This document shows, piece after piece, positions 34,961-47,671 of a stretch of DNA of 64,000 bases. The notes beneath the pieces were generated by a model. That model ran no database searches. It was given only the letters and a program-made list of their open reading frames with translations, and was not told the DNA's origin. Source of the DNA: Emydura subglobosa (lineage: Eukaryota > Chordata > Testudines > Chelidae); contig ML679966.1 in assembly GCA_007922225.1 (NCBI GenBank), positions 52,539,583-52,603,582 on the forward strand, written 5' to 3'. The position numbers were made by a program, and so were the translations under genes. The first letter of the stretch is position 1. Each line of letters starts with the position of its first letter.

Positions 34961-35194
34961 GGAGACTGTCTGTGGGACCTCTGCTTCATTTTGAAGATGG
35001 GTAGTGAATGAGGCAGGGGATTGTAGGACGTGAAAGGGTGGTCTCAGGGTTGAGACAGTTGAATGCGGCTCTAGATAAATGTATTCTCTATTTCCTTCAG
35101 CCATGGAGCTCCTATGGAATGCTGGGCAAGTCACTTGAACGAGCTTTTCACAGCTGGTCACTTATTATGTGTTCCTCATTTTCTGGATGCCTGT

Positions 35195-35290
35195 CTTGAG
35201 ACCCTGGAGTCTGATTTGCAGAAGTGCTGAGCACTCACAGCTGCAATAGAAGTCAACAGGAGACCTGCTTTGAACATTGCAAGTGCTATA
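35195..35290. mobile_element. MITE relic (GAAGTGCTGAGCACTC type)
   Basis: TTTGCAGAAGTGCTGAGCACT, then CACAGCTGCAATAGAAGTC, is the outer part of a common amniote palindromic element whose consensus mentions 'CTGAGCACCCACAACTCC'. The inner GTGCTGAGCAC is itself palindromic. The partner arm is missing or decayed. Confidence 0.45.
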
Positions 35291-35364
35291 TAATGTTAAG
35301 TATTCTGAAAAAAATAGCTCCTAGGTGTCTCAGATTCGGCATCCAAAAGTATTGAACATATTTG

Positions 35365-35475
35365 ACCTCAACTTCTCTGAGCCTCAGTTCTCTATCTGTA
35401 AAATGGGGATAATATCACCCCTGACTTCGTAGGGGTGTAGTGAAAATAAGATATTAATTGTTGTGAAGAACTGAC
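35365..35475 (+). mobile_element. MIR-type (CORE) SINE, 3' half
   Basis: TCTCTGAGCCTCAGTTCTC, then ATCTGTAAAATGGGGATAAT, is the conserved core of MIR-like SINEs, followed by GTAGGGGTGTAGTGAAAATA and a tail. The tRNA-derived 5' part with the promoter is absent. Confidence 0.75.
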
Positions 35476-35639
35476 ACTTTAGTGCTGTGCACCAAAGTAA
35501 ATCCCAGAGGAAATTAATAATTCTGTGTTCAGAAGAAGGCTTGAATAGCGTGCCACAAATAAGGCCTGGGGCCACACATCAAACATTGAGAAGAAAACAA
35601 AATATTGAATAGTGGCTCATTAAGTGAACATCATTCATC

Positions 35640-35800
35640 AAGTACAATAAATAAATCAGGAGTCCTATGGAAACAAGCGTGTAATCATGTAATTAAAGAC
35701 TATATGTACAAGGGGTCAAATTAAGGTTGCCACAGGTAACCTTCATTCTCACATTTCCTAACTTTGGAGTGCTTGACTTTAACAACCCTAATGTTTTTAC
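35640..35800 (+). repeat. Unclassified interspersed repeat, copy C
   Basis: Contains AAATTAAGGTTGCCACAGG and CACATTTCCTAACTTTGGAG, then TGCTTGACTTTAAC, matching copies A and B. It lies within 1 kb of copy B in the same orientation. Confidence 0.5.
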
Positions 35801-35917
35801 AACATAATTTGTGCGTAATTAACTAGAGGTTAAAAATCTTATCTGTGCAAAGTAACTTAAAAATTAATACTAATAATTCTAATACTAATAACTGATGCTT
35901 AATATATAGTAACTTAC

Positions 35918-36080
35918 ATAGCACCTTTTAGACCACAGTCTCAATGCACTTTACACTCCAGTGAGGCATGTGTTTTTATACCCATTTTACAGAGCGTTAA
36001 ACTGAAACACACACACAGACATTACATGTTTTGCTCATGGTCACATGGTGAATCCATGGCAGATCTATAAAAGATAGCAA
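35918..36080 (+). mobile_element. Old MIR/L3-type repeat fragment
   Basis: TTACATAGCACCTTTTAGACC, then CAATGCACTTTACACTCC, CCATTTTACAGAGCGTTAAA and TGGTCACATGGTGAATCC, follow the order of a widespread ancient amniote repeat (storage of phrases such as 'cattttacagatg...aactgaggcac...aaggtcacac'). A related fragment is at 55985-56125. Exact family uncertain. Confidence 0.55.
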
Positions 36081-39000
36081 AGGTCTTCTGGCTTTCATTC
36101 TCTTAGTCTAACCCCTCATTCCAGCTCCCATTCAAATCTTATTGACTTCAATCAGGTAGGATCTTGGTCTAAATCTTTCTAACTATAAAAAACAATACAC
36201 AATGAAAGCATAAAAGGTAATGAAAAAAATGAAAAGTTGTACAGGAAAATAAAAGTGAAAAGGAACAACTTTTTTCTATTCTGAACAAATACTAGCCGTC
36301 TCACATTCGTTGCTAGAAGAATCTACCATGCACCTGGATCCAAGGAAATAATGTTAACAACATTTAATCACAAAGACACACTCCTTTCCCTACATAACCA
36401 TATTACATGGATTATTTATGTAAGGGGAATGACTTTCCCATAGTTCTTTCTTATCCTCCCATTAAATATGAACCTTTCACAGAGCACATCACCACTCCCC
36501 TCTAATGCACACTTTCAACTCTTGAATCCAACCCCATCTTAAGATACAACCCCCTGCAGGCACAATGACATACAGACACAATGACAAAGTCATACAGTTG
36601 CAAAAATGTATTGCATTTCCTATAATTTAAAAGCAAAGAAAACTGCTAGTGGGGAAAAGTGTGCATAAAACCTAGTCTGAACTAAGTACTTAATGTTTTC
36701 ATTCTTTCAAGTAATTGAAGTGAATTAATCATACTGTATTCATTTGTAATAATAATGTTCATTCTTAAGTGGAACATTTAACTCTGTTGAACATTTAACA
36801 AGTTACAACCACAACAAAAGGTAATATTAGTAATAATGAAATTCCTGTGTCTTAGTTAACATATCCATCATTTATATTGTCTTTCAATATGCATGACTAA
36901 ACAACTGTTAAATAAAAATAACTCAGTTCAGAGATCTTTGCTTCTATATATTATCACCATTGGAGATGAACTGGAAAACTAAATATCAATTCTCTTTCTG
37001 ATCTTTCATATATTTGGAAGTCCTACCCTAAATGAGTTCTGTTACTTATGCTTCAGGTACATAGATTTGTCTCTTTTTCTCTTTTACCTGTGAAATATGC
37101 TAAATGAAAAGAAATGTCAAGGTTTCTTAGTCATTGAAACAATCTTACCATTTTGGTGCCTATAGTTAGGTATCTACACTCATATTTACTGTAGATATTT
37201 AAATGTGGTTTGATTTTCAGAGGTTCTGTGCACGCACAATTTCTATGGGAAAAAATATCAACAAGAGCTGTTAGTGCTGAAAATTAAATGTGGATTTATG
37301 TACCTAATTTTATGCAATGAAGTACTTCACATACACACTATGGTGAAACCTTAGCCTATTTTTTCATTTATTTTTGGATAGTATATGAACTGCAATGGTG
37401 TCAGTCTCACAGACTTTATTATGTGCAAAAGGGATCTTGGTTCCATTACGTATACTGCTATAGAGGTGTTTTGAATGCATGTGTCAGTGTAATGATTTGT
37501 ATTTTATTGTACTGAAAATTTTTTAAAAAATTGGAAGAGGGGAAAAAACAGGAAATCTTCCTTCACACTTAGATGAGATCTTATTAAATAATCAAGCTGG
37601 AACCCATTTGAACGTTTCTGTTTAAATCAATATAGGAATGTAATGTGTCTTAGTAGTGATAAGGCAGAAACATACAGCCTCTCTGTCTGGGCTCAAGGCA
37701 AAAGGCATAGGTTGAAGTGTAATCAAAAATTATCTCCTGGTTTGCTGTGTGTAGTCTTTTTTCCCCCCTCCTTCTCAAGAGTCAATCAATGGTCTCAGAG
37801 TTTCAGATTATCTATGAAACTGAGAAAAGCTGTCTTAGCTTGAACCTCTAATCAAATATTGACAGATGAGATTTTCTGGGTGATAAAGCTAGATTTAAAA
37901 CTCAGTGTGACATTATTTGATGAATATTATAGCCTGCTTGTTAAAGTCATGATATAAAGTATATGATACAATCTAAGCCTAGGGATCAATTTATTACCTT
38001 TCCTAAATATAATAAGATAAGAGATTCTTATTTAAGACCAAGGTCAAGCCCCCACAAATTAGCTTAACCACATTCAGTTTGCATTGCTCCCCATATTGAT
38101 AAAAAGGCACACAAATTAAGTACATAAGCCACTTTAACATTCATACTGCTTCAAAACATTTTACTGGTTTGAAAAATATTTCCTATAATGAGGAACACTG
38201 GTGGAACTGGGAAAAATCTTTCAAATCAGTAGGCATCTTAAATGAGTCCATTGTAAATACATAATATTTAATAGCAAGCATGTATTTATTGTATATACAC
38301 AAGATTAGTAGGTATATGTATTTGACACTTGTTTTTCCACAGTAAAAATAAGTAAATAAATAAATAGTGTCAAAATACCAGTTAAGTACATGATGAATGT
38401 ACCTAAAGAAACCAAAAGGTTAAAAAATTAAACATAGAAAAGTCATTCTTGCAAAGAAGGAAACCATTTCTTCATGGATGCAAAAAGGAGGAGGACAGAC
38501 TGTTGGCTGCTATGGAATCAGAAGTTATAAAAAAAAAACCAGGTTCTTAGTCACATACATTAAAAGGAATGATCTTACTGGGTTTTAAGTATTATTTTGG
38601 TTATTCAGGGGTAAAAAGCTCTGTGTTTACTTGCCAATGGAGTCTTTGGCAGATTTAGAACCAAATCCAGGAGTTGTGAAAGATAATATTCACCATTAAC
38701 TGAATTGGGCCCCCAAATGTTATGCAAAGAGATAATTTCCATATTTTTAAACTGACACTTAATGAAGTGATACATTCAAATATAGAAAGTAAAATTTTAT
38801 TATGTTGCAGTTCTTACACTGCACCCATCCCCATGGCATCTGATAGATTGAAGGCTGCCTATGAAATAAACTTGAAGTACATTTTTTATAGTTACATATG
38901 GATAGTTAGATAAAAATAATAAAATGATAGAGCCATTACTACTGCTCTAAGTCTTTCATCATGTGGCACATTTTTATGAGCTGTGCCAGTGAATCAGTTT

Positions 39001-40939
39001 TTAGTTGATTTGTGGTTCTTACTTAGGGTTTAGTCCTATTCCTTTTGAAGTCAGTGGCAAAATTCCCATTGGCTTCAATGAGAGCAAAATAAGCCCTTTA
39101 TTCTATTGTAAATCTGCAATAAATTCACTGAAATCTCTAGTGTTGCTCTGGACTTGCACTGGTGTAACTTGCAAGGTAATATTCCTCTTCTTAGCTGAAG
39201 AATTATTTTTCATATGGATATTTAAGTGATATATTAGAACTTCCCTGCTATTATTATGGTTTCATATTCTTTAAACTTCTTAAATGGCCTAATTCAGACA
39301 CTGAATTACACTGTACATAGGAGTATTTTTGGTAGAGAAGGAGAAACAAGTTGTTAACCAAATAGCTTGTCAGCCAACCAACCAACCTTACCCAACCAGA
39401 AGCAAATCAATTATATATATATATATATATGTAGAATCCATTCTTGATTTGAAAGAAATGTAGAGGGTTATGCCATATTCCAACTAGCTGCTGCTACTGA
39501 AGGAGGCAAAAAAAAAAAAAAAAAAAAAAAAAGTGGGGGTCAGAAAAAGAGGAAAAAGCCAATAAATCTTTTGATCTATTATGTTTGAGCACTGTATTGG
39601 ATTAGAGGTGTTCTAAATGAATATCAGGATCCATTGACTTTAACAGAGTAATGCTGACCTTGGTTTGGTTTTGTTTTCAATATTGTGCAAGTCTATAGTA
39701 ACCTGTTATAATCAATTAATCATGGTCCAATGAATTTTTGGCAGAAATGGTTTTCAAAGCCTACATATTATTCTAGGAAATAAGTTAAATAAATTGGACT
39801 TCATCTCAATGAAGGTTACATTAGTTACTAGTTGAAGAAAATGTCAGACATTCCCATTTTAAATGATCTGCGTTCTCTCATTCTCATCCCTGCTGGACTG
39901 GCTTTAAATATATGTTTTTCAGGATTACTGTGGGGGAAATAGTAGAGAATAAAGGACATTTTCATACACACAGTAGCACATTCTTCTAAAAAGTATATTA
40001 TGAAAAGCAGAGATATAAGCACCCAAAACTGGATATTGTTGTAACTGAGGAATTGTCAGCAAGAGATACCATAAAGAGGTATCTTATAGTTCTCTAGTCC
40101 CAGAGTAAAATATAACTGGTAAATTTTAACTCTTTAAATGGTGACCATTCTGTCTGCTCTGTTTTGCAGAGTACAGAGTATTTGTATCTACAGGAGCCCA
40201 TGAATGGTTTGCAGAGAGAGTTCCTAACATACATTTCCACATTGCAGTTATTCTAGGAGAGGAATACAGTGTAACATATCTTTCTTCACATCATGTCTAT
40301 CACCCGTATAGCTATTATTCAAATAGCATGTTTAATGCAAGATTAATTTTTAAATGGTATTTTCTTCTGTATTATCATACTTTCCACATAGAGACAAAAT
40401 CATATTGTATGGGAAATGTTTCATACTGAAGGCTCTTATTAGAAATAAAAAAACCCTTTACAAATAAAAAAAAAACATAGCATAGGTGTATATTTTGAGA
40501 GGAAGAGGAGAGTTTTTCACATACCTAATTATTTATATATATATAAAACCATGAGAGTAAAGCTTGATACTATTAACACCAGGTGAAATTTATCTCATGA
40601 AAGGGGTCAGCCTCAAAATAGAGCTAATGAGGTATTAAGTAATGTCTTAAGTGGTGCATAGTTAAAAAAATATCCTTCAGAGGCATGATGTAATTTTGAT
40701 CGGTTTTAAAAGTATATTTAATTTTTTAATTTAAACATTTTCAGGGGAACGTGCTTGAAGTCTTGGGACTGCCTAATTTGCCACATAGATACGAAGGGCT
40801 ATTTCAAGACACTTTGTGAAATATGGTGCCAATTTAGTTTATGTTTCTATCTGCCTTTTTAGCAGACCCCCTCAAAACATGTAATGTTAATTACACTGTG
40901 AGCAGTAAACACTCAGTGTCCTATGCCAGGACTAATAAG
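36081..40939. other. AT-rich DNA with MITE relics and simple repeats, no gene recognised
   Basis: Near 37155-37280 a relic carries GGTGCCTATAGTTAGGTATC and TGATTTTCAGAGGTTCTGTG, the TTAGG/CCTAA-type palindromic MITE. Near 39026-39098 another reads GTCAGTGGCAAAATTCCC, then ATTGGCTTCAATGAGAGC. An (AT)n run is at 39412-39431 and a 25-base A tract at 39508-39532. No ORF has a recognisable domain. Confidence 0.45.
39412..39431. repeat. (TA)10 microsatellite
   Basis: Twenty bases of alternating T and A, about 75 bp before a 25-base poly-A tract (39508-39532). Confidence 0.9.
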
Positions 40940-41166
40940 TAGAGTTGGTAAGGAAATTTTTTTTTTTTTTTTACAAAGCAACTTTTTCATTGGAAAATGC
41001 CTATTTGTCACAAACTTTATGTGGTAATCTCAGTTTCAATGAGAAGATTTCTCATTTTTCACAAAACACTTCAAAAGGCATCTGCTTCATTCCCATTCAG
41101 AATGAGAAATGTTTACTGAAATCTCAAACTTTCATAGGATAGGAAAACCACCTTCTACCCAGCTCT
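40940..41166. mobile_element. A/T-rich MITE with AGAGTTGGT / ACCCAGCTCT ends
   Basis: About 227 bp between AGAGTTGGTAAGG and CTACCCAGCTCT. The right end reverse-complements to AGAGCTGGGTAG, so the termini match imperfectly. The body alternates T-rich and GAAAA/TTTTC motifs, as in the copies at 7418-7546 and 48363-48425. No coding capacity. Confidence 0.5.
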
Positions 41167-41524
41167 TGTTGTAAGACACTTAGCTGCCAAAAAACAGCTG
41201 TAGACACTCCTTCCCCTGCTGGGGAATGGTGAGGGGTTCATTGTTGGGGTTTCTCACTTTTCACAGAAGCATCTGGTATTAACCTTTGCTAGAGGTAGGA
41301 TACCAGACTTATAGATCAATAAACTGATATAGTATTGCATACACTAAAATTACCAATATGCTTTATTTTATAAATGGTTTTTAGCACTTACCTTCTTAAG
41401 AGTATGGCAGGTCACTCAGACCTCCCTTTCCTCTGATGTTATTATATAATACAGAATGCCACTCTCTTAAAAGAATTAATGAACTCTCTTAAGAATGTAT
41501 TCACTCCATATGGTGAAAACCAGT

Positions 41525-41975
41525 GAGGCAATTATTCCATTACACTGTACTTGGCATTGGTGAGACCTTAGCTAAAATACTGAATTCAATTCCATTTTGG
41601 GCACCAGACTTTAAAAGGCAGACAAATTGGAGACAGGTCAGAGGAGAACCACAAAAAGTAAATGGTTTGGAAAATAAGAGCTATGAAGCAAGGTTGAGAA
41701 AACTGGGCTTGTTCAGACTGGAGAAAAGAGTGAGAGGAAACAAACTGTTTAATACATATAAGAATGTTGTAAAGACATTAGTAAACAAGCACACAACAAG
41801 CAGTAATGTGCTTAAAATTGAAAGGAAAAATTAAATTAGTAGATTAAATATTAGAGAAAGTTTTAAAGTTATTAGAATAAGCAATGGAACAAGTTGCCAA
41901 GGGAAGTTGTGTAATCTGTCAGAGGAGATTTCTACCTCTGCCATTGATGGCACTCAGCCTTTAATGCTTAACACA
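41525..41975 (+). pseudogene. CR1-type LINE ORF2 C-terminal fragment
   Basis: The frame at 41523-41834 reads TVLGIGETLAKILNSIPFWAPDF, then ENKSYEARLRKLGLFRLEKRVRGNK, corresponding to the conserved C-terminal ORF2 segment ([23 protein letters not shown]) also seen intact at 49.9 kb. An in-frame deletion and several substitutions are visible. After 41834 the frame breaks, and ATGGAACAAGTTGCCAAGGG at about 41885 is the decayed W-N-x-L-P-R end. 5'-truncated and inactive. Confidence 0.75.
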
Positions 41976-44900
41976 CAAGCATGAATTGATAAACACAACC
42001 TGTTCTCTCACATATCTGTTTTCTCACATTCCAATGTTTAAGAAAAAAAACTTATGCTATAACAGAGATTACCACGAGATTCTGTTTTTATCTGTATTTT
42101 GAATGTCTGAACAGTAAATTGAGTTGATTACAGTTACAATCTAATTTATCAATCACTAGATTCTTGCACATTTTCTAATTCACTTTTTGATAATTTGTAG
42201 ATATAAAATAATGGCCACGGATTACATTTTCAGTTAAATTGTACTGTGTTTCATAGTCACACACTTACCTCTGCATTTCACACATAGTAACTGAAGGAAA
42301 CCTTTAGGTTATATATTTAAATACATCTGAACAATAAGGCCAGCAGGTGAAGGAACGTTCCATGTAAGGAACTAGTAGAAGCATCATTACTAAAAATTTA
42401 AGAGGACATAATACAAACACTAAAGAGGACTAATGTAGAGGAAAATCCTGTTGCATATAGTAGATTGAACAAGTTAAACCAGAAGACAGTCTTTCTGAGC
42501 CCGACAATCTATTTTTCTCTGGTTCTCTATTTTACCCAGTAGTCTCACTCCTTGTGTCATATCAAACATATCATGTATTTTGTAAAGATTCCTACAGGAT
42601 TCCCACTTCAGAGTCTTGGGCTCTCTAGCATGAGACAGGTGTATCTTTGCAAACTATAAAGTTTTGGTTTCTAAGGGCAGCAGTAATGGGGTCAAGGCAT
42701 GAACTAGTGGCCACATGCCAGCCACCCAGAACTATAACTCCTACACGTGGAATCTTCCAATCAGATTCTACTTGACCAGAGTTAGTGAAGGAAATTCCCC
42801 ATAGGAACTTCACCTCTCTGGTGGCTGCTTCTATTCTTCTTCATACTTTGCAGCTTTGGCTGCTGTGTGTGTGATTTCTGCAGTATTTTTCTCAGTCATT
42901 AAAGATATCGGCTCAGATTCTAGGCTGCACAGCGGTCACTTTGCACCACACCATTGACATAGCCAGCCATGGATGGATCTTCCTAGTTTAGTGGAGATTC
43001 TTTAGTGGTGCAGAGCCAACCTACTGTCTCCTATGCCACTTCCCTTCCAATGCCCAGCATATGGGCATAGCTACCTCTGATCCCTCTTTGCCAAATTATC
43101 ACCTTGGGACTTTGGTAGCTAGCTGAAGTTAAAACTAACTTTGAAACCTCTTTCCTGACCTTCACTGTGAACTCCTTGGCTAAGGGTCTGGGCTGTAGTG
43201 GTTTTAAATACATAAATTCAGGAAAATACACTTAGGAGAAGAGAAAAGCAGGTGAAATTTAAAAAAGTAAAAAATTTATTGAAATTGTAATCTGAAATTA
43301 AATTCTGGACCCATTTTCTACTTTTGTGTTGAATTATTTGACTAGTTTAGGCTGTTATAATAACTGGCTGGGGTTCAGTGAGCATGAGAGCATTTCAAAC
43401 AGCCCTAGGTCAATGCACACTAGGGAACTTTTAGTGTGCAGCAACAGAGTCCACACAGACAGACAGTGCCTGTCACACTGGAGTGTTTTAGATTTACATT
43501 CCAGCTTGCCATGCACTAGTTCATTGCAGAGAGAAGTCCTCAGGAAATTTCCAACCAATTGTACTTATGTCTCCCTTTTGTGAAAGATGATGTAATCTCT
43601 CAGGAGAACATCTGAGGGGTCCTACTATTATAATGGGAGGGAAAAGAAAATGTGATAATTAGTTCAATACCAGCATGTCTGAAGAAGAATATTTGGCTTC
43701 GTTGTTATTAAATATTGTATATTAAATTTACTGTGAAATTCTGTTATTATGGAAGGAGATGAAATGTAGTCTTACCAAGAGGATGATCTCGTCCTTATTT
43801 TCAACTTACTTTAATTATTAAATTAATTACTTTAATAAGGTGAGTTATGCTTTCCCAGTTCACATTTAGTTCAAGACTGGCTTCCACTTTTATTCCTGAA
43901 ATGTAATGAAAAATATTCTGAAGTAATAGCTACCAGTAAAAGAATATTACATTCCTGTTACTAACAGTAACATTTGAAACACATGCATTTTTTATAACCT
44001 ACCAAGGTTTTCTCATGTTAATAGACTTGTGTTAAATGCTTGTGTGAACTGGACATGGGTTTTGAGATTTATGCTCTCTTTGGGGTGGACCACTGCTGTA
44101 TACTGTTGAGTCTTGTTATCGTGTGTAAATGCATGTTGGGTTTGAGGTCTAGCAAGGTGAGGCAGGCAAGCTAAAAACTTGAACAGAACAGAATCTTTGG
44201 TGAGAAAATACAGGAAATGGAATTTGTACTTGGACATAATATACAAATACCCTCTTCTTCGGACAAAAGTCTGAGCACAGACTTAAAAACAGATTACTTC
44301 AGATTTAAGGCACAGGTAGTTTTAGTTATCTGAGAGAAATGGACATTTTCTGTTTACCTGTCCATTTAAATAATGTTGTCATGGGAAAGATTTAAAGCTC
44401 ATACTCTTAAGTTTTCCATTTGCGTTTTCTGCAAATCGGGTTAATGTCAGTGCCTCACTGTAAGTAAGACTAACCTTCTGTACAGGGAAGCTTTAAAGAC
44501 CCACAAACATGATAAAAGGTAAGATAGAGATTTTGTGATAATAAAACTAGAAACTGTGAAGAAAAAAAAAATTTCTGCCATGCCATAAAAGGCATAAGCC
44601 AAGAAAGTTATCCATTATTTAGGAACTGGGCAGGGAGCTATTCTCCCTTGCAGAGGAGTGGAAACATAGGGCTAATTTCCTATTGCCCTGAATCTTGTGT
44701 AGTCATTTGAACCAGTGAAAATTGGATACAAAATGTTTCATAACCATTTTGCCCTGAAGTAACAAAAGATGCAGTGCTATAGAGCTTCAGGCCCTCAGAG
44801 CATTCACGTGCAGAGGATCTGTAGAATTATGTGGTGGGACTGCTCACTTGCATGTTAGAGCAAAGGTTCTACTCCCTTAAACATATACACACCTGAAGAT

Positions 44901-44984
44901 ACGTTTGGACCTGAAAGGACCCTTGATTCCATACTTCTGCCCAGTTCCCTAGGCTTTCAGTTTATAGGAGGTGAAGTTAGCCCT
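41976..44984. other. AT-rich DNA, no gene recognised
   Basis: Only chance ORFs. Part of a palindromic MITE may be present near 42905-42960 (GGCTCAGATTCTAGGCTGCA), but the second arm is not evident. Confidence 0.4.
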
Positions 44985-45745
44985 TGCGCCTCCTGCTTCT
45001 CTTACTTTCCTTGAATGGGTCCTGCAGGAAGGTGCTCCCTGCTCACCCTTCACCCTTGCCCTTCTGGAACTTGTCATCAGGCTCCGTCACGGTGAGCTTC
45101 CCCAGCTGCCCCAACACGCCACCTGAGCAACATCCAGCTGGTACACCTCTGAACCATGCCAAGACAATGTCTTTATGCACTCGTGCACCATGCCATCCAC
45201 TTCCTTGCTCTCGTAGACCACCCTGACACCAAACAGTGGGACCTGCTGCCACTGAGGTGGGTGAGGAACCCCGAAGTGCAAGCTTGTACTCTCCACTCTG
45301 GTTCCACAGCCTGCCACAGATATTTGTTGGTAGCTCCTCCATGGAGCTGTGAGCATGGGCATGTCCTTGGTGCAGTTCATGAACTCTCCCAACACCTGTA
45401 CCTTTTGCAGCAAGAGGGAGACAGTGGTACATGTTTGTATAGGGTGCCAGCGTGAAGCTGCTCCTCCAGCGCCTTTAGAATCTCTTACTGAGGCTCTGGC
45501 TGCACTTTTCCATGCACCTCCTAATCTATTCACATCTCTATCTGTGGCCCCACAGTGATGGGACCTCCTCGCAACCTCCTCCTGGCACTGGCCAAGCTGG
45601 CCATCCATCATTCCAGGAGGAGGCTGGGTGGGATATGTGTGTGCTTTGTGACTGTGGGGCCTATTTCTGTTCCTTTATCCAATGACGCCTCCAGGCAGAG
45701 TTCCTCTGGGTGGCATCCACTGACCCCTTAGATGACATTGAGGAG
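44985..45745 (+). pseudogene. Non-LTR retrotransposon ORF2 3' fragment with zinc-binding (zf-RVT-like) motif
   Basis: Plus-strand coding remnant in a GC-richer island. The clearest part, near 45377-45450, reads FMNSPNTCTFCSKRETVVHVCIGCQR. C-x2-C ... H-x4-C is the zinc-binding motif that follows the reverse transcriptase in several LINE clades. Further on NLLLALAKLAIHHSRRRLGG matches the usual tail of the same domain (N-x-L-L-x-x-A-K-x-A-I...R). Upstream (45150-45340) the frame shifts repeatedly with stops. The 174- and 129-codon frames on the opposite strand are shadows of the GC-rich coding bias. The clade is not determined; it is not the CR1 family seen elsewhere here. Confidence 0.6.
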
Positions 45746-46736
45746 CAATAGGAACTGTTGGGGGTTCTCTGCTCAGTGTCCCCATCTAGTTACTTGAGTT
45801 TTATCCTTTGATCTTCACTTCTATCCCTGTTTTTCATTTCAAATATTGTTTTCCCCAGTATTTAATTGTGGTCTGGATTCAATCATCCCTCCCTCTCAGT
45901 TGAGAGGAGAGGCCTTTCATTTTGGGCAGCCTTAGGCCCACTGTCTCCTAGCAACCACAATAGGTAGGCTAGCAGCTTATGGGCTCTCCTAAACACTGAA
46001 TGCCCACAAGAAGATCCCCCCACAACAAGGGGGTCCACAGCACAGAGAATGAAGCAGCACAAATGAATGCAAACTCTGTTTTAGAGCCATCACTTAACAT
46101 CATGATTAAAAAGAGACAAACACCCAAATCTTTGGGAGTAATGTGGTATTATTGCACGCTATATTAGGAGATAAACATGCAAACTTCATTCTGCTCTGAA
46201 CAGTGAGGACTGTTAAGTGTTGTTTCCACACAGAGTTACTCAGTGGCATAATTTTACAATTATGCTATATTGCTATTTACTATCCTAGTTATCGAGTGTA
46301 AAAATCATAGTATATCCCCACAATATTCAGTTTATTACTAATAGAAATAATATTCATATCAAAGCTTCAATTATGTTTATAAATGCTTAATGTTAATATC
46401 TTTCTTGGGTACCTCCAAGGTAATCTTTATTCTGTATCCTGCCTTTTCCTTTTGCTATGATGTGCATGTATTGTATATGAGGATCCATCATCTTAAGCTA
46501 CATGCTGTCATCTTCTCTTATCCCATTAATTTTGCATCCAGAGGAGCTTATGGCTGATGACTGTTTTTACATAATAAAAAAATCTAATGCATTATATTAG
46601 ACTGAGCATTATAACAGAGAAGCTTGTGATGAAGGTGTAGCATTAGATACTCCACAGCTCTGGGTTCTAAATATTTATATGAAATAGATTTAAAGTATGG
46701 CACAAAAAAGTCAGGTAAAAAACAGACTTACAGAGG
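45746..46736. other. AT-rich DNA, no gene recognised
   Basis: No coding or repeat signal identified beyond chance ORFs. Confidence 0.4.
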
Positions 46737-46821
46737 GCCAGATTCTTAGTTGATGCATATCAGTGCAGCTCCACTGAAATCCATGTAGTTATGCTGAATT
46801 ACACCAGCTAAGAATCTGGCT
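46737..46821. mobile_element. Palindromic MITE (GCCAGATTCTTAG ends)
   Basis: The left arm GGCCAGATTCTTAGTTG and the right arm CAGCTAAGAATCTGGCTC are inverted copies with one internal difference over about 16 bp. A Chi-shaped inner part contains CAGTGCAGCTCCACTGAAAT. A half copy beginning GGGCCAGATTCACTCC lies at 63355. Confidence 0.75.
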
Positions 46822-46894
46822 CACACAAACTATGTAAACCTCACAGTCTATGTATTGGGAGATGAACCTGGTTTAGAGATGAAAGTACCTGGTC

Positions 46895-47671
46895 AGAGAA
46901 GACCCCACAAAAATAGATTACTGTGAAGGACATGGAAGATACCTTTAATATTTTAATCACTATTTTATGTTCCATTTGCGTTTTTGATTGTTAGTCTATT
47001 GCTTGCTATATGTTACCAAGAATTAATTCCAGCTGGAGCCAATGGGCATATAGTCCAGAAAGCAAACTAACCTTTCTGATAGCCACCCTTTCTGGTGGTA
47101 CTTAATATGACAATGCAGACATAGTGGTCTTTGAAATTTATTATCTGGTTGGTGACTCCCCACTTGTAATCCTGAGAAAAGGTACTAACTTGTTTCCCTG
47201 AGGGGGGTCGCTTCAGGTTGGAAAAAGGAACCAGATTTGGGATTGATAAACAGAGATCCTGAAGCATAGAGCAGAGAAACAGGGACTGCAGGAAAGCAGA
47301 CTGAACCCAAGTGCCCATATATGGGGGTATCTGTATAAGCTAGGCCTCCCTAAACCTTAGGTAAAACAAATATGCGGGTAGACTTTGTGTCCAAACTCCT
47401 GTGCTCTTGTTATTCTTTCTTTTTACTATTGAGATTAAACAATTTGTTTTGGAAAAGCTGTTTTATGTCACTATATTCGCACACTGCTCACAGATCCCAA
47501 AGGGCTCGTCAGGCCAGCTAAGGAATCATTGTTGGTACACAGCATACTGTAACCCAGGATCTAGTCAGAGTGGGAGATTTACTGGGTTCCATCCTGAGAA
47601 AGTTGTAGGTGCAGAGCCTGTCATCTAAGGGGAATGGACCTAGAAACACTAGGGTGGGTCTAAACCGTGAC
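46895..47671 (+). mobile_element. LTR-retrotransposon-like remnant
   Basis: The stretch contains GTGTCCAAACTCCTGTGCTC, a T-rich run with TTATTCTTTCTTTTTACTA, GAGATTAAACAA, GTCACTATATTCGCACACTG, and GGAATCATTGTTGGTACACAG, and ends AACCGTGACA. The order (U3-like, polyadenylation-type stretch, U5-like, TGACA end) and the style fit an LTR with some internal sequence. No TG start or target duplication can be fixed, and no protein is encoded. Confidence 0.4.

Noticed and set aside
45087..45611. 174-codon open frame on the minus strand
   Set aside because: It overlaps, in antisense, a plus-strand LINE remnant with clear zinc-binding and tail motifs. Its own translation shows no domain.
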